A stretch of 64,000 nt of DNA, from NCBI RefSeq assembly GCF_013344475.1, contig NZ_JABUOU010000007.1:124001-188000 (forward strand), in the 5' to 3' direction. The stretch's first letter is position 1. The number at the start of each line of letters is the position of its first letter. Positions 9,639 through 18,163 of the stretch are shown in pieces. This DNA comes from Martelella limonii. Lineage in GTDB: Bacteria > Pseudomonadota > Alphaproteobacteria > Rhizobiales > Rhizobiaceae. The notes beneath the pieces were generated by a model. The model worked only from the letters and a program-made list of their open reading frames with translations, searched no databases and was not told the DNA's origin. The translations under genes and the position numbers were made by a program.

Positions 9639-10571
9639 ATGAGCGACACGATCTTCACCGGCTGTATTCCGGCCCTGATGACCCCCTGCAAGGCCGATCG
9701 CACGCCGGATTTTGAAGCCCTTGCCCGGAAGGGACAGGCGCTCGTCGAGGCCGGCATGTCGGCCGTCGTCTATTGCGGTTCGATGGGCGACTGGCCGCTT
9801 CTGACGGATGAGGAACGGATGCAGGGCGTCGAGGCGCTGGTCGAGGCAGGCGTTCCCGTCATTGTGGGGACCGGCGCGATCAATACGAAATCGGCTGTGG
9901 CGATCACCGCACATGCAGCCCGTGTCGGCGCTGCGGGCCTGATGGTCATTCCGCGCGTTCTGTCGCGGGGAACCTCGGTCCCGGCCCAGAAGGCGCATTT
10001 CTCGGCGATCCTCGAAGCGGCGAACGGTCTGCCCGCCGTGATCTACAACAGCCCCCATTACGGCTTTGAAACCCGCGCCGACCTGTTCTTCGCCCTGCGC
10101 ACGGACTATCCCAACCTGATCGGCTTCAAGGAATTCGGCGGCGCAGCCTCGCTTTCCTACGCCGCCGAACACATCACCTCAGGCAATGAAGACCTGACGC
10201 TGATGGTGGGCGTCGATACCCAGGTTTTCCATGGCTTTGTCAAATGCGGCGCCACCGGCGCGATTACCGGTATCGGCAACGCGCTCCCGAAGGAGGTCCT
10301 GCATCTCGTTTCGCTCTGCAGGTCTGCCGCCGAGGGCGACAGCAAGGCCCGCGTCAAGGCACGCGAGCTTGAGGAGGCACTGATGGTGCTTTCGACATTC
10401 GACGAAGGCGTCGATCTGGTACTGTTCTACAAATATCTGATGGTGCTGAATGGCGATGAAGAATATACCCTGCATTTCAACGAAACCGATGCGTTGACCG
10501 CACCGCAGAAGGCCTTCGTCGAGGAACAATACAGTCAGTTCAAGTCCTGGTATGCCGACTGGGCGGCCTGA
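9639..10571 (+). CDS. DHDPS-family aldolase/deaminase of hydroxyproline pathway
   Basis: 310-residue TIM-barrel enzyme of the dihydrodipicolinate synthase/N-acetylneuraminate lyase family. The Schiff-base lysine is K164 (LIGFKEFGG) and the catalytic tyrosine is Y136 (VIYNSPHYG). In trans-4-hydroxy-L-proline degradation a family member (1-pyrroline-4-hydroxy-2-carboxylate deaminase) converts the imine to 2-oxoglutarate semialdehyde and ammonia. The hydroxyproline epimerase 32 bases downstream makes that role the best guess. The frame is open to 9537, but ATG 9639 gives the family N-terminus (MSDTIFTGCIPALMTPC). Confidence 0.88.
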   Translation: MSDTIFTGCIPALMTPCKADRTPDFEALARKGQALVEAGMSAVVYCGSMGDWPLLTDEERMQGVEALVEAGVPVIVGTGAINTKSAVAITAHAARVGAAGLMVIPRVLSRGTSVPAQKAHFSAILEAANGLPAVIYNSPHYGFETRADLFFALRTDYPNLIGFKEFGGAASLSYAAEHITSGNEDLTLMVGVDTQVFHGFVKCGATGAITGIGNALPKEVLHLVSLCRSAAEGDSKARVKARELEEALMVLSTFDEGVDLVLFYKYLMVLNGDEEYTLHFNETDALTAPQKAFVEEQYSQFKSWYADWAA

Positions 10572-10603
10572 AGCCAGTCGCGGATCATGGTGATGGAGCG
10601 CGC

Positions 10604-11554
10604 ATGCATGTGATCGACAGCCACACCGCCGGCGAACCGACGCGGGTCATCCTCGACGGTTTTCCCGATCTCGGCTCCGGCCCGCTTTCCGAGCGCGCGG
10701 CCCTGCTCGCGACCCGCTATTACGATGCCTATCGCGCGGTGGTGCTTGAGCCGAGAGGCCAGGTGGCCATGGTCGGGGCGCTGCTGGTGCCGCCGGTCGA
10801 TCCGTCCTGCGTGACCGGCGTCATCTATTTCGATGTCGGGGCCGTTCTGGGCATGTGCGGCCATGGCACGATCGGCCTGGCGGTCACGCTTTATCACCTG
10901 GGCCGGATCGGCAAGGGACTTCACCGGATCGAAACGCCGGTCGGCATCGTCACGGTCGATGTTCGGGATGAAAGCACCGTCACCGTCACCAACATCGAAA
11001 GCCGGCGGATCGCGTCAGGGATAACGGTCGAAGTATCGGATTTCGGCCCCAGCCCCATAGCAGGTCCCATAACGGGGGATGTGGCCTATGGCGGCAACTG
11101 GTTCTTTCTGGTCGACCCGAGCCCTGTTCCTGTGACGCCGGCCAATATCCGCGCGCTGACCGATCTCGCCATCGCCACCCGGACCCAGCTCAACGCGCAG
11201 AAGATCGGCGGTGAAAATGGCGAACCGGTCGACCATGTCATCTTTTACGGGCCTTCCGGCAACGATGCCGCGCATAGCCGCAACTTCGTGCTTTGCCCTG
11301 ACGATGCCTATGACCGTTCTCCCTGTGGCACCGGTTCCTCGGCGCGGCTGGCATGCCTTGCCGCTGCGGGCCAGCTGGCTGAAGGCCAGGAAATCATTCA
11401 GGAAAGCATCATCGGCTCCACATACAGGCTTTTCTACAAGGCCGGACAGCATGGCGGCGTGATCCCGTCGATCACCGGTCAGGCCTATGTCATGTCAGTC
11501 GCCGAACTGCTGTTCCACCCGCAAGACCTGTTCCGCAACGGCATCGCCATCTGA
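10604..11554 (+). CDS. 4-hydroxyproline 2-epimerase
   Basis: 316-residue member of the proline racemase family. Both catalytic cysteines are present, C85 in MCGHGTIG and C241 in SPCGTGSSA, which favours an epimerase over the Cys/Thr trans-3-hydroxyproline dehydratases. It converts trans-4-hydroxy-L-proline to cis-4-hydroxy-D-proline, the first step of the cytosolic pathway. GGAG lies 5 bases upstream of the ATG. It is cotranscribed with the DHDPS-family gene and faces the dehydrogenase operon convergently. The exact substrate (4-Hyp versus proline) is inferred from the cluster. Confidence 0.9.
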   Translation: MHVIDSHTAGEPTRVILDGFPDLGSGPLSERAALLATRYYDAYRAVVLEPRGQVAMVGALLVPPVDPSCVTGVIYFDVGAVLGMCGHGTIGLAVTLYHLGRIGKGLHRIETPVGIVTVDVRDESTVTVTNIESRRIASGITVEVSDFGPSPIAGPITGDVAYGGNWFFLVDPSPVPVTPANIRALTDLAIATRTQLNAQKIGGENGEPVDHVIFYGPSGNDAAHSRNFVLCPDDAYDRSPCGTGSSARLACLAAAGQLAEGQEIIQESIIGSTYRLFYKAGQHGGVIPSITGQAYVMSVAELLFHPQDLFRNGIAI

Positions 11555-11670
11555 GCGGCTTGGAGCCCGAGGATCACCAGCGCGCCGGAACGACAGTGCC
11601 GCTTTCGTTCGACCCGAAACGCATGCGCCTGTTCGATCTCAAGACCGAACAGGCGCTCGCCATGACTTGA
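11555..11670 (+). pseudogene. Relic of 3' end of a sugar ABC ATPase (UgpC/MalK-like)
   Basis: Directly after the epimerase stop an open stretch ends with PLSFDPKRMRLFDLKTEQAL and a stop at about 11670. This resembles the C-terminal regulatory-domain tail of UgpC/MalK-type ATPases (…P-x-R-x-H/R-L-F-D-x-x-T…). No start codon or nucleotide-binding domain precedes it and no other sugar importer genes of that type are nearby. I read it as the leftover 3' end of a deleted transport gene. The similarity is by eye and short. Confidence 0.45.
11625..11656. terminator. Perfect 11-bp hairpin between convergent hydroxyproline operons
   Basis: Arms GCGCCTGTTCG (11625-11635) and CGAACAGGCGC (11646-11656) pair perfectly around a 10-base loop. 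A second, smaller hairpin lies at 11667-11686 (TTGAACC/GGTTCAA). Both are in the gap between two convergent operons, where a bidirectional terminator is expected. Neither has a T-tract, so this is a stem-loop that could attenuate or terminate rather than a textbook intrinsic terminator. Confidence 0.4.
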
Positions 11671-11719
11671 ACCGCGATGGGTTCAACCCGTGTGGAGGGC
11701 GGGGCCGTTTCCCTGCCGG

Positions 11720-13249
11720 TCAGTCCCGGTCGCGCAAGCCTTCGGGAAGCAGGTCCGCCGGCATGTCCTGATAGGCCACCGGGCGCAGGAAGCGATCGAT
11801 CGCCATTGTGCCGACCGAGGTGGAGCGCACATCGGACGTTGCCGGATAGGGGCCGCCATGAACCATGGCCGGCGATACCTCGACGCCGGTGCCAAATCCA
11901 TTGACGAGCAGCCGGCCGGCCAGCATTTCGAGCTTCGGCATAAGTCTTGCCGCCGTCTTGTGGTCGCCCTCGTCAATGTGAAGCGCCACGGTGAGCTGGC
12001 CTTCGAGATCGTCGATGACCGCCTCAACTTCCGCAAGATCGCGGCACTTGACGATGAGGCCCGCGGCGCCGAAAACTTCGTCGTGCAGGCTCTTGTCCTT
12101 CATGAAGGAAGCCGCCGTCGTTTCGAATAGGGCGGCCTGACCGCGCCGGTCATCGCCTTCCTGTCCCTCTGCAAGCTGCGTTACATCGCTGTGGCCGACC
12201 AGTTTTGCGATGCCCTCGCGATAGGCCTGGCCTATACCCGCTGTCAGCATCGTCTGCGCCGGCAGCGCCTTCAGAGCCTCCACCGCGCCTGCCTTGAAAG
12301 CTTCAAGCCCCTCGCCTTCGACCGCCAGCACCAGCCCGGGATTGGTGCAGAACTGGCCGGCGCCGAGCGTCAGCGATGCGGCAAAAGCCCCGCCAATCTT
12401 GCCACCACGCGCCTTCAGCGCTTCCGGAAACAAGAGGACCGGATTGATCGCGCTCATCTCGGCATAAACCGGGATCGGTATCCTTCGCTTTGCGGCGATA
12501 TCGACCAGCGCCAACCCGCCCCGGCGCGAGCCGGTGAAGCCAACGGCGCGGATCAGCGGATGAGCCACCAGTGCGCCGCCAATCTCATGGCCGCTATCGT
12601 GCAGCATGGAGAACGTGCCCTCCGGCATGCCGCAGTCGATCACGGCCTGCTGCAGCGCGCGGGCGACAAGTTCCGAGGTGCCGGGATGAGCCGGATGGGC
12701 CTTGACTATGACCGGGCAACCGGCGGCGAGCGCGGACGCGGTATCACCGCCGGCGACCGAGAAGGCGAGCGGGAAGTTCGATGCCCCGAAGACGGCAACC
12801 GGGCCGAGGCCCACCTTGCGCAGCCTCAGATCCGGCTTGGGCGGCGTACGCGCCGCATCAGCCGCGTCGAAGCGCAGATCCTGAAACGCACCTTCGCGCA
12901 CGACGCCTGCGAAGAGACGCAGTTGGGTGACGGTGCGCATGCGTTCGCCCTCGAGGCGCGGTCGCGGCAGACCGCTTTCGGCCATGGCGCGCTCGATCAG
13001 CAGTTCGCCGATGGAGAGGATGTTTTCGGCCGCCTTTTCCAGAAAAGCCGCCCGGTTTTCGAGCGCGGTGTCGCGATAGGCCGGGAAAGCCTGCCAGGCC
13101 AACTGCGCCGCCGCGTCGAGATCGGCCGCGCTTGCGCCGCCGAAGACGCCTTCCAGCGCCTGTCCGGTCGCAGCTTCGATAGCCGTCAGCGTTCCGTTTT
13201 GGCCCATGCGGGTCCGGTTGCCGATCAGCAACTCGCCGGTAATCGTCAT
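11720..13249 (-). CDS. 2-oxoglutarate-semialdehyde (2,5-dioxovalerate) dehydrogenase, NADP-type
   Basis: 509-residue aldehyde dehydrogenase of the class that oxidises 2-oxoglutarate semialdehyde to 2-oxoglutarate. The nucleophile is C301 ([10 protein letters not shown]) and the general base E264 ([10 protein letters not shown]). The cofactor region has [13 protein letters not shown], a hallmark of this class. It supplies the last step of hydroxyproline degradation, linking the pathway to the TCA cycle. The frame extends to 13375 but [11 protein letters not shown] at 13249 is the family N-terminus and avoids overlap with the upstream gene. Part of a leftward operon with the Ldh2-family and peptidase genes. 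Confidence 0.9.
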   Translation of the reverse strand: MTITGELLIGNRTRMGQNGTLTAIEAATGQALEGVFGGASAADLDAAAQLAWQAFPAYRDTALENRAAFLEKAAENILSIGELLIERAMAESGLPRPRLEGERMRTVTQLRLFAGVVREGAFQDLRFDAADAARTPPKPDLRLRKVGLGPVAVFGASNFPLAFSVAGGDTASALAAGCPVIVKAHPAHPGTSELVARALQQAVIDCGMPEGTFSMLHDSGHEIGGALVAHPLIRAVGFTGSRRGGLALVDIAAKRRIPIPVYAEMSAINPVLLFPEALKARGGKIGGAFAASLTLGAGQFCTNPGLVLAVEGEGLEAFKAGAVEALKALPAQTMLTAGIGQAYREGIAKLVGHSDVTQLAEGQEGDDRRGQAALFETTAASFMKDKSLHDEVFGAAGLIVKCRDLAEVEAVIDDLEGQLTVALHIDEGDHKTAARLMPKLEMLAGRLLVNGFGTGVEVSPAMVHGGPYPATSDVRSTSVGTMAIDRFLRPVAYQDMPADLLPEGLRDRD

Positions 13250-13271
13250 TGGTGCATCCTCTGTCTGGTTC

Positions 13272-14312
13272 TCAACGCGTCTTGATTTCAAGGGTCGCCG
13301 CGCGCACGCGCAATTCATCAAGCACATTCCTGCGCACCGGCATGGCGCCGGCCTTTTCGCTGCGGGCTCTCGCACGGTAGCGCCTCGCGGCTGGAAGACG
13401 CGCGCCCTGGCCTTCGACAGCCTCGAACAAAGCCTCGCCGCGCTTCAGATTGTCGGAGGCTGCCTGTCCCAGAAAGGAGGCCGGGTCGAGCGCGATGATC
13501 AACTCGCCATGAAACGGCACAACCTTCGCGCCGTCATCGAACGCGATCGATTCGGCGCTGGTGAAATCGCCGATCAGCGGCCCGGCCAGCAATTCGATCA
13601 TTGCGGAAAGCGCCGATCCCTTGTGGCCGCCGAAGGTCAGCATGGCACCTTCAACGGCTTTGTCCGGATCTGTCGTCGGTTCGCCATCCGCATCGATCGC
13701 GGTTCCTTCCGGCAAGGGCAGCTTCATGCGCCGGTGCAGTTCGATATCGCCACGGGCGATCGCCGAGGTGGCGAAGTCGAACACGAAGGGATGCTTGCCC
13801 GGGCGGGGCCAGCCGAACGAGAACGGATTGGTGCCGAACACCGGCCTGCTGCCGCCGGCGGGCGCGACCCAGGCATGGCTGACGGTGACGGCGATGGCGA
13901 CAAGGCCTTCATCCGCGATCCTTTCCACTTCCGGCCAGAGCGCAGAAAAGTGAAAGCAGTTGTTGATCGCCAGCGCCGCGATACCGCTCTGCCGGGCCTT
14001 TTCGGTGAGCACCGGAAGCCCGGCCTCGAAGGCTGCAAGCGAAACACCGCGGCGCGCATCAACGCGGACAATGGCCGGCGCGCGGTCTTCGACAACCGGC
14101 GTCGCGGCCGGATCGACCTTGCCGCGCTCTATCAGATCGAGGCAGCTGATCAGCCGGTAGAGACCGTGCGAATGGCATTCATCCATCTGTGCCCGCACGA
14201 CGCAATCGGTGATCGTGCGCGCATGATCTTCCGAGTAGCCGGCGGCCAGCAGCAGGCTTTCGCCCAGCGCCCGCGCCTCATCGGTGGCAATCATTTCAAA
14301 GTCGTCGCTCAT
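13272..14312 (-). CDS. Ldh2/MDH-family oxidoreductase (pyrroline/piperideine-2-carboxylate reductase-like)
   Basis: 346-residue NAD(P)-dependent enzyme of the malate/L-lactate dehydrogenase-2 family. Family marks include the [20 protein letters not shown] region with the conserved active-site His, [14 protein letters not shown], and [20 protein letters not shown]. In imino-acid clusters, relatives reduce delta1-pyrroline-2-carboxylate or delta1-piperideine-2-carboxylate, so it may handle the product of 3-hydroxyproline or D-proline catabolism. Start at 14312 is supported by GGGAG a few bases upstream; the frame itself opens at 14381. The exact substrate is unknown. Confidence 0.85.
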   Translation of the reverse strand: MSDDFEMIATDEARALGESLLLAAGYSEDHARTITDCVVRAQMDECHSHGLYRLISCLDLIERGKVDPAATPVVEDRAPAIVRVDARRGVSLAAFEAGLPVLTEKARQSGIAALAINNCFHFSALWPEVERIADEGLVAIAVTVSHAWVAPAGGSRPVFGTNPFSFGWPRPGKHPFVFDFATSAIARGDIELHRRMKLPLPEGTAIDADGEPTTDPDKAVEGAMLTFGGHKGSALSAMIELLAGPLIGDFTSAESIAFDDGAKVVPFHGELIIALDPASFLGQAASDNLKRGEALFEAVEGQGARLPAARRYRARARSEKAGAMPVRRNVLDELRVRAATLEIKTR

Positions 14313-14408
14313 GCCATCTCCCTTCAGGCGTAATGCCGCGATCGCGCTATCCGGAAAGCGCCCGGAAGCAATCTGCCCCATGGATCAAGGTGGTGTGAAG
14401 CCCGGCGT

Positions 14409-15548
14409 TCAGGCGAAGGGCTCGGTCGGGCCTTTGCCTGGCTCCGTGAACCAGATCGGCCCCGCCTCGCCCATGTGAATGATGTCCTCTAGCCGGACCC
14501 CGAACCTATCGGGCACCACGATCATCGGCTCGTTGGAAAAGCACATGCCGGGCGAGAGCGGCGTGGTATTGCCGCGCACGATATAGGGCGCTTCATGGAT
14601 GTCCATGCCAAGGCCGTGTCCCGCCCTGTGCGGCAGGCCGGGCAGACGATAATCGGGTCCAAGGCCATGGGCGGTGATCACGCGGCGCGCCGCTTCGTCG
14701 AGGGTTTCAGCCGGAACTCCAGGCCTGGCGGCATCGAAAACGGCCTGCTGCGCCTCCCGCTCGATCCCCCATATCCGGGCGAATTCGGCAGAAGGCTCCG
14801 CCTTCACATAGGTCCGCGTCATGTCCGACTGGTAGCCGCCGACAATGGTGCCGGTGTCGACCAGAATGACATCGCCCTCCGCATAGGTCTGGTCGTGATC
14901 GACGCCATGCGGCAGCGCGGTCGCAACACCGAAGGAGCAGATCGCGAAGCTGCTGCCCGAACCGCAGAGCGCACGGTGGGACTGGTCGATGAAGCGCACC
15001 ACCTCGGAGGCGCGAATCCCCGGCTGGATCATCGCATGGACACGGCGGTGCACTTCGTGTGTCACACCCATGGCATATTGCATCAGCGCGATCTCGGCCG
15101 GCGATTTCACCGCTCTCAGCTCTGAAATCATGTGGCCGCCGTCGCTGAGCCGCTCCGGCGCGATCCGGCGGGCAAGCGCCGAATGGACAAACAGCGGCAG
15201 CACGTCGTCCAATGCCAGCGTCCGACCCTCGCCGAGAAGCTTCGCCACCAGGGCTGCAACATCTTCATGCTCCTGCCATGGCGCAATATCGCCGTCGAGA
15301 CGCTCGAGCGTCTCGATCTTTGAAACCTCGAAGGCAGGGGCGATATAGGTGAGGCTTTCGGCAGTGATGAGCGCCCCGACCAGGCGTTCGCTTGGATGCC
15401 AGGCAAGGCCCGTGAAATAGGTAAGGCTCGTGGTCGAGCCGAGCAGCAGCGCGTCGGCGCCATGCGCCTGCATGGCCGCGCGCAGCCGCGAAATCCTGCC
15501 CTTCCGTTCGTCTTCGCTGATTGCTGAGGGGCGCGTGTCGGCGGTCAT
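14409..15548 (-). CDS. M24 Xaa-Pro peptidase (prolidase-like)
   Basis: 379-residue metallopeptidase with an N-terminal creatinase-type domain and a C-terminal pita-bread domain. The five dinuclear metal ligands are all visible: D in LVDTGT, D in QSDMTR, H in HRAGHGLGMDIH, E in FSNEPMI and E in VRLEDI. It should cut X-Pro or X-Hyp peptides, releasing imino acids for the neighbouring pathway, as from collagen-type peptides. It is the first gene of the leftward peptidase, Ldh2, aldehyde dehydrogenase operon and lies 82 bases after the TTGTCGACAA operator. Confidence 0.92.
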   Translation of the reverse strand: MTADTRPSAISEDERKGRISRLRAAMQAHGADALLLGSTTSLTYFTGLAWHPSERLVGALITAESLTYIAPAFEVSKIETLERLDGDIAPWQEHEDVAALVAKLLGEGRTLALDDVLPLFVHSALARRIAPERLSDGGHMISELRAVKSPAEIALMQYAMGVTHEVHRRVHAMIQPGIRASEVVRFIDQSHRALCGSGSSFAICSFGVATALPHGVDHDQTYAEGDVILVDTGTIVGGYQSDMTRTYVKAEPSAEFARIWGIEREAQQAVFDAARPGVPAETLDEAARRVITAHGLGPDYRLPGLPHRAGHGLGMDIHEAPYIVRGNTTPLSPGMCFSNEPMIVVPDRFGVRLEDIIHMGEAGPIWFTEPGKGPTEPFA

Positions 15549-15629
15549 GGCTGCGGTTTCTCCATCTTCACCCGATCGCGGACCGGGCGTTTGCGTTCAT
15601 GCCACTCGCCTAGCATATTTGTCGCCAGT

Positions 15630-15639
15630 TTGTCGACAA
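15630..15639. promoter_or_regulatory. Palindromic operator TTGTCGACAA (site 2) upstream of peptidase operon
   Basis: A second perfect copy of the 10-base palindrome, in the 121-base gap between the flavoprotein stop and the peptidase start. The 15 bases CAGTTTGTCGACAAT are identical to site 1 read on the other strand. A partial copy (TTTGTCGCC) begins 11 bases before it. The placement fits repression of the peptidase, Ldh2, aldehyde dehydrogenase operon by the GntR protein of the cluster. Confidence 0.6.
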
Positions 15640-15669
15640 TCGCGTTGAGACGCCATCCGCCCAGTTCCG

Positions 15670-16929
15670 TCATCGACCGGAAAACCGGTCGAAGCGCAGG
15701 TTTTCGAGATTGATCGAAGGCTTGTTCTGCATGGCCAGTTCGGCGATCAGACGCCCCGTGGCCGCCGACTGGGTCAAGCCCAGATGTCCGTGGCCAAAGG
15801 CATAGAGCACGTTCGGCGCGGCCTTGGAGCGATCGATCACCGGCAGGCAATCGGGCATGGACGGACGAAAGCCCATCCACTGCCTGCCGCCTTCCGTCTC
15901 AAGCCCCGGCATGAACCGCTTGGCGAGTTTCAGCAGCATATCGGCCCGTTTGAAATTGGCCGGCAGATCAAGTCCGCCAAATTCCACCGCGCCGCCGACC
16001 CGGATGCCGTCTCTCAGCGGCGTTGCGACAAAGGAATGATCGTTGAAATAGAGCTGGCGTTGCAGCGGGAAGGCTGATGCCGGCAAGGTAGTGTTGTAGC
16101 CGCGCTCGGTATCGAGCAGGACCGTTTCGCCGAGACTTCCGGCAAGCCGTTTCGACCAGGCGCCGCAGGCGACAATGACGGTGCGTGCCGCAATCGACCG
16201 GCCATCGGCAAGCCGAATGCGGGCCCCCGCCTCGGTTGGCTCGATGGCCGAGGCTTCGCCAATCCTAAGCGTGGCACCGTCTTGCATCAGGCTGTCGGCC
16301 ACCGCACGGGTAAAATCTGCCGGATCGGACACCTGCAGACCGTCCTCGCTGTAGATTGCATGTTCGAAACACGGGGCCAGACCGGGCTGCAGCGCTTCAA
16401 TCTCGCTGCGTCCGACGCGGTGGAAGTCGAAACCCGCCTCGCGCTTCTTCACCCAGCCGGGCGCTGCAGCGCGGAAGCTCTGTTCAGTATCGTAGAGGTC
16501 CAGCGTGCCGGTATTGACGATAAAGGACGTCAGCCGGGCGTCCTTCCGGATCATTGCGTATTCGGCTTCGGCAAGTCGCATGAGCTCGGCCTGGACCTGA
16601 TGGCCGCGCTCGAAATTTACGCGCGCGCTCGCCCGCCAGAAATGCCAGAACCAGGGCGCCAGCCTCGGCGCATAGGACGGGCGGATGCTGAGCGGCCCCA
16701 GCGGGTCGAGCAGCCATCCGGGCGCCTTCCAGATGATCCCCGGCGACGGGATCGGCACGATCTCCGGGAAGGCGAGAATGCCGGCATTGCCCGCGCTGCT
16801 TCCGGCGGCAATCGCGCTGCGCTCGAGGATCGTGACCGTTCGCCCGGCCGCGAGCAGATAGCGCCCGGCCATGCATCCGATAATGCCGCCGCCAATGACA
16901 ACGGCGTCCAAAGCTGGTTCGTCTTTCAT
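15670..16929 (-). CDS. FAD-dependent D-amino-acid (D-hydroxyproline) oxidase/dehydrogenase
   Basis: 419-residue DadA/DAAO-fold flavoprotein. The N-terminal dinucleotide-binding motif is VVIGGGIIGCMAGRYLL, followed by TILERSA with the ribose-binding acidic residue. C-terminal WMGFRPSMPDCLPVI and GHGHLGLTQS segments are typical of DadA-like enzymes. In this cluster it most likely oxidises cis-4-hydroxy-D-proline, made by the epimerase, to 1-pyrroline-4-hydroxy-2-carboxylate. The frame opens at 17085; the start at 16929 (MKDEPALDAVVIG) is chosen because it begins just before the FAD motif. Confidence 0.9.
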   Translation of the reverse strand: MKDEPALDAVVIGGGIIGCMAGRYLLAAGRTVTILERSAIAAGSSAGNAGILAFPEIVPIPSPGIIWKAPGWLLDPLGPLSIRPSYAPRLAPWFWHFWRASARVNFERGHQVQAELMRLAEAEYAMIRKDARLTSFIVNTGTLDLYDTEQSFRAAAPGWVKKREAGFDFHRVGRSEIEALQPGLAPCFEHAIYSEDGLQVSDPADFTRAVADSLMQDGATLRIGEASAIEPTEAGARIRLADGRSIAARTVIVACGAWSKRLAGSLGETVLLDTERGYNTTLPASAFPLQRQLYFNDHSFVATPLRDGIRVGGAVEFGGLDLPANFKRADMLLKLAKRFMPGLETEGGRQWMGFRPSMPDCLPVIDRSKAAPNVLYAFGHGHLGLTQSAATGRLIAELAMQNKPSINLENLRFDRFSGR

Positions 16930-17081
16930 CGGGACCTCACATTTTTCGAGCGAAAGCTGTCTCGACCTCGTAGCCTCTTCGACCCGTTTCATCCTGCAAC
17001 ACCGGGACTGGCCGAAACGGAACCGCCAAGGTCTTGTTTTGACGAATGTATCAGAGCCGCATCTTGCTGTTGTTTCACGGT

Positions 17082-17792
17082 TCAATCCAGCGGCAGCGTG
17101 CGCGCCTGCCCGGTTTCCCGCGACAGATACTGCTGTATCTGGCGCACGATCTGGTCCGCATGCGCGATCGCCAGCTGGTCGGCCCTTGCGGTATCGCCGG
17201 CCTCGATAGCCGCGATGATATCCTCGTGTTCATTGACATACTGGCGCGGCAGCTGATCGTCGAAGGTCGAATAATAGAGCCGCAGGATGCGGCGCCCCTC
17301 ATCCAGCAGGCGCGAGAAGAAACCGGTGTAGTAAGCGTTGCCCGCCAGTTGGGCGATGGCGACGTGAAACTCGCGGTTCGCCTCGATCATGGCGAACGCA
17401 TCCTGCGCCTCCACTGCGGCAACGAACTGGTCCTGACGGTCGCGGATATCCTTCATCATGGCCCGGTCGTGCGGCGCGCGCGCGGCAGCCCCCCTGGTGC
17501 TGGTCCGGTACATCAGCGTCAGCGCCTCGAAATAATGCGGCATGTCGGCAAAGTTGATGGCGGAAACGATGGTGTTGCGGTTGGGCAGCGTGGTCACGAG
17601 CGTGTCGCTTGCAAGCCTGAGCAGGGCCTCGCGCACCGGCGTGCGCGACATGCCGAAGCGTTCGGAGAGCCTGACCTCGTCCAGCGGACTGCACGGCTTC
17701 AGCTCCATCGCCAGAATTTCCCGGCGCAGTGTCTCATAAACCTTCTGGGTTCCCGATCCGCGCGTTTTCGTTTTCGCCGCCTCTGCCGCCAT
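17082..17792 (-). CDS. GntR-family (FCD) transcriptional regulator of hydroxyproline genes
   Basis: 236-residue regulator with an N-terminal winged helix (VYETLRREILAMEL, then LSERFGMSRTPVREALLRL) and an all-helical FCD ligand domain (REFHVAIAQLAGN, then EHEDIIAAIEAGD). It is the first gene of the leftward block containing the D-Hyp oxidase. By position it should sense a pathway imino acid and bind the two TTGTCGACAA sites. An in-frame ATG at 17828 is possible, but GAGG 5 bases before 17792 supports the shorter form. Confidence 0.88.
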   Translation of the reverse strand: MAAEAAKTKTRGSGTQKVYETLRREILAMELKPCSPLDEVRLSERFGMSRTPVREALLRLASDTLVTTLPNRNTIVSAINFADMPHYFEALTLMYRTSTRGAAARAPHDRAMMKDIRDRQDQFVAAVEAQDAFAMIEANREFHVAIAQLAGNAYYTGFFSRLLDEGRRILRLYYSTFDDQLPRQYVNEHEDIIAAIEAGDTARADQLAIAHADQIVRQIQQYLSRETGQARTLPLD

Positions 17793-17904
17793 TCCTGCCT
17801 CTTTTCTGGTTCCGGGCCTTCCACGCATTCCTGCGGGTGACTTATACTAAACTGTCAGCCGGTTTGACACGATGCTTGCGACATAAATGCCTCCACATCC
17901 GCAC

Positions 17905-18075
17905 AACACCTGCGCGAACTGTGCCCGTTGGCGTGATAGCGATACCATTGGGATTAACTAGATAGACCTGGCCATTGCCGCTCATCGCACCCGCAATCGA
18001 GGATGGCGTGCTGCCGGTGATCCGGTTGAGGATCGCCGCGTTGACGCCCGGCTGAACGAAGTTGACGCTGTTGAT
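17905..18075 (-). pseudogene. Relic of TPS (filamentous-hemagglutinin) secretion domain
   Basis: About 57 codons encode a piece of the FHA/two-partner-secretion N-terminal beta-helix: NSVNFVQPGVNAAILNRITG followed by SSIAGAMSGNGQVYLVNPNG. The N-F-x-Q-P and N-P-N-G-I motifs are diagnostic of TpsA exoproteins. The flanking codons lose the resemblance on both sides, there is no signal peptide, and no long passenger or TpsB transporter gene is present. A full TpsA is usually more than 1,000 residues, so this is the remnant of a deleted adhesin gene. Confidence 0.7.
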
Positions 18076-18163
18076 TTCCGGGCCTTTGTGAACACGGTCG
18101 CGCCGGAAAATCCTGAGCCGGTCCAGATACACGCCAAACCGCCACCTGGAGGCTGATCCTTCT

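Noticed and set aside
12191-13285. Plus-strand 364-codon frame opposite the aldehyde dehydrogenase
   Set aside because: Arg/Gly/Gln-rich shadow of an intact, motif-complete gene on the other strand.
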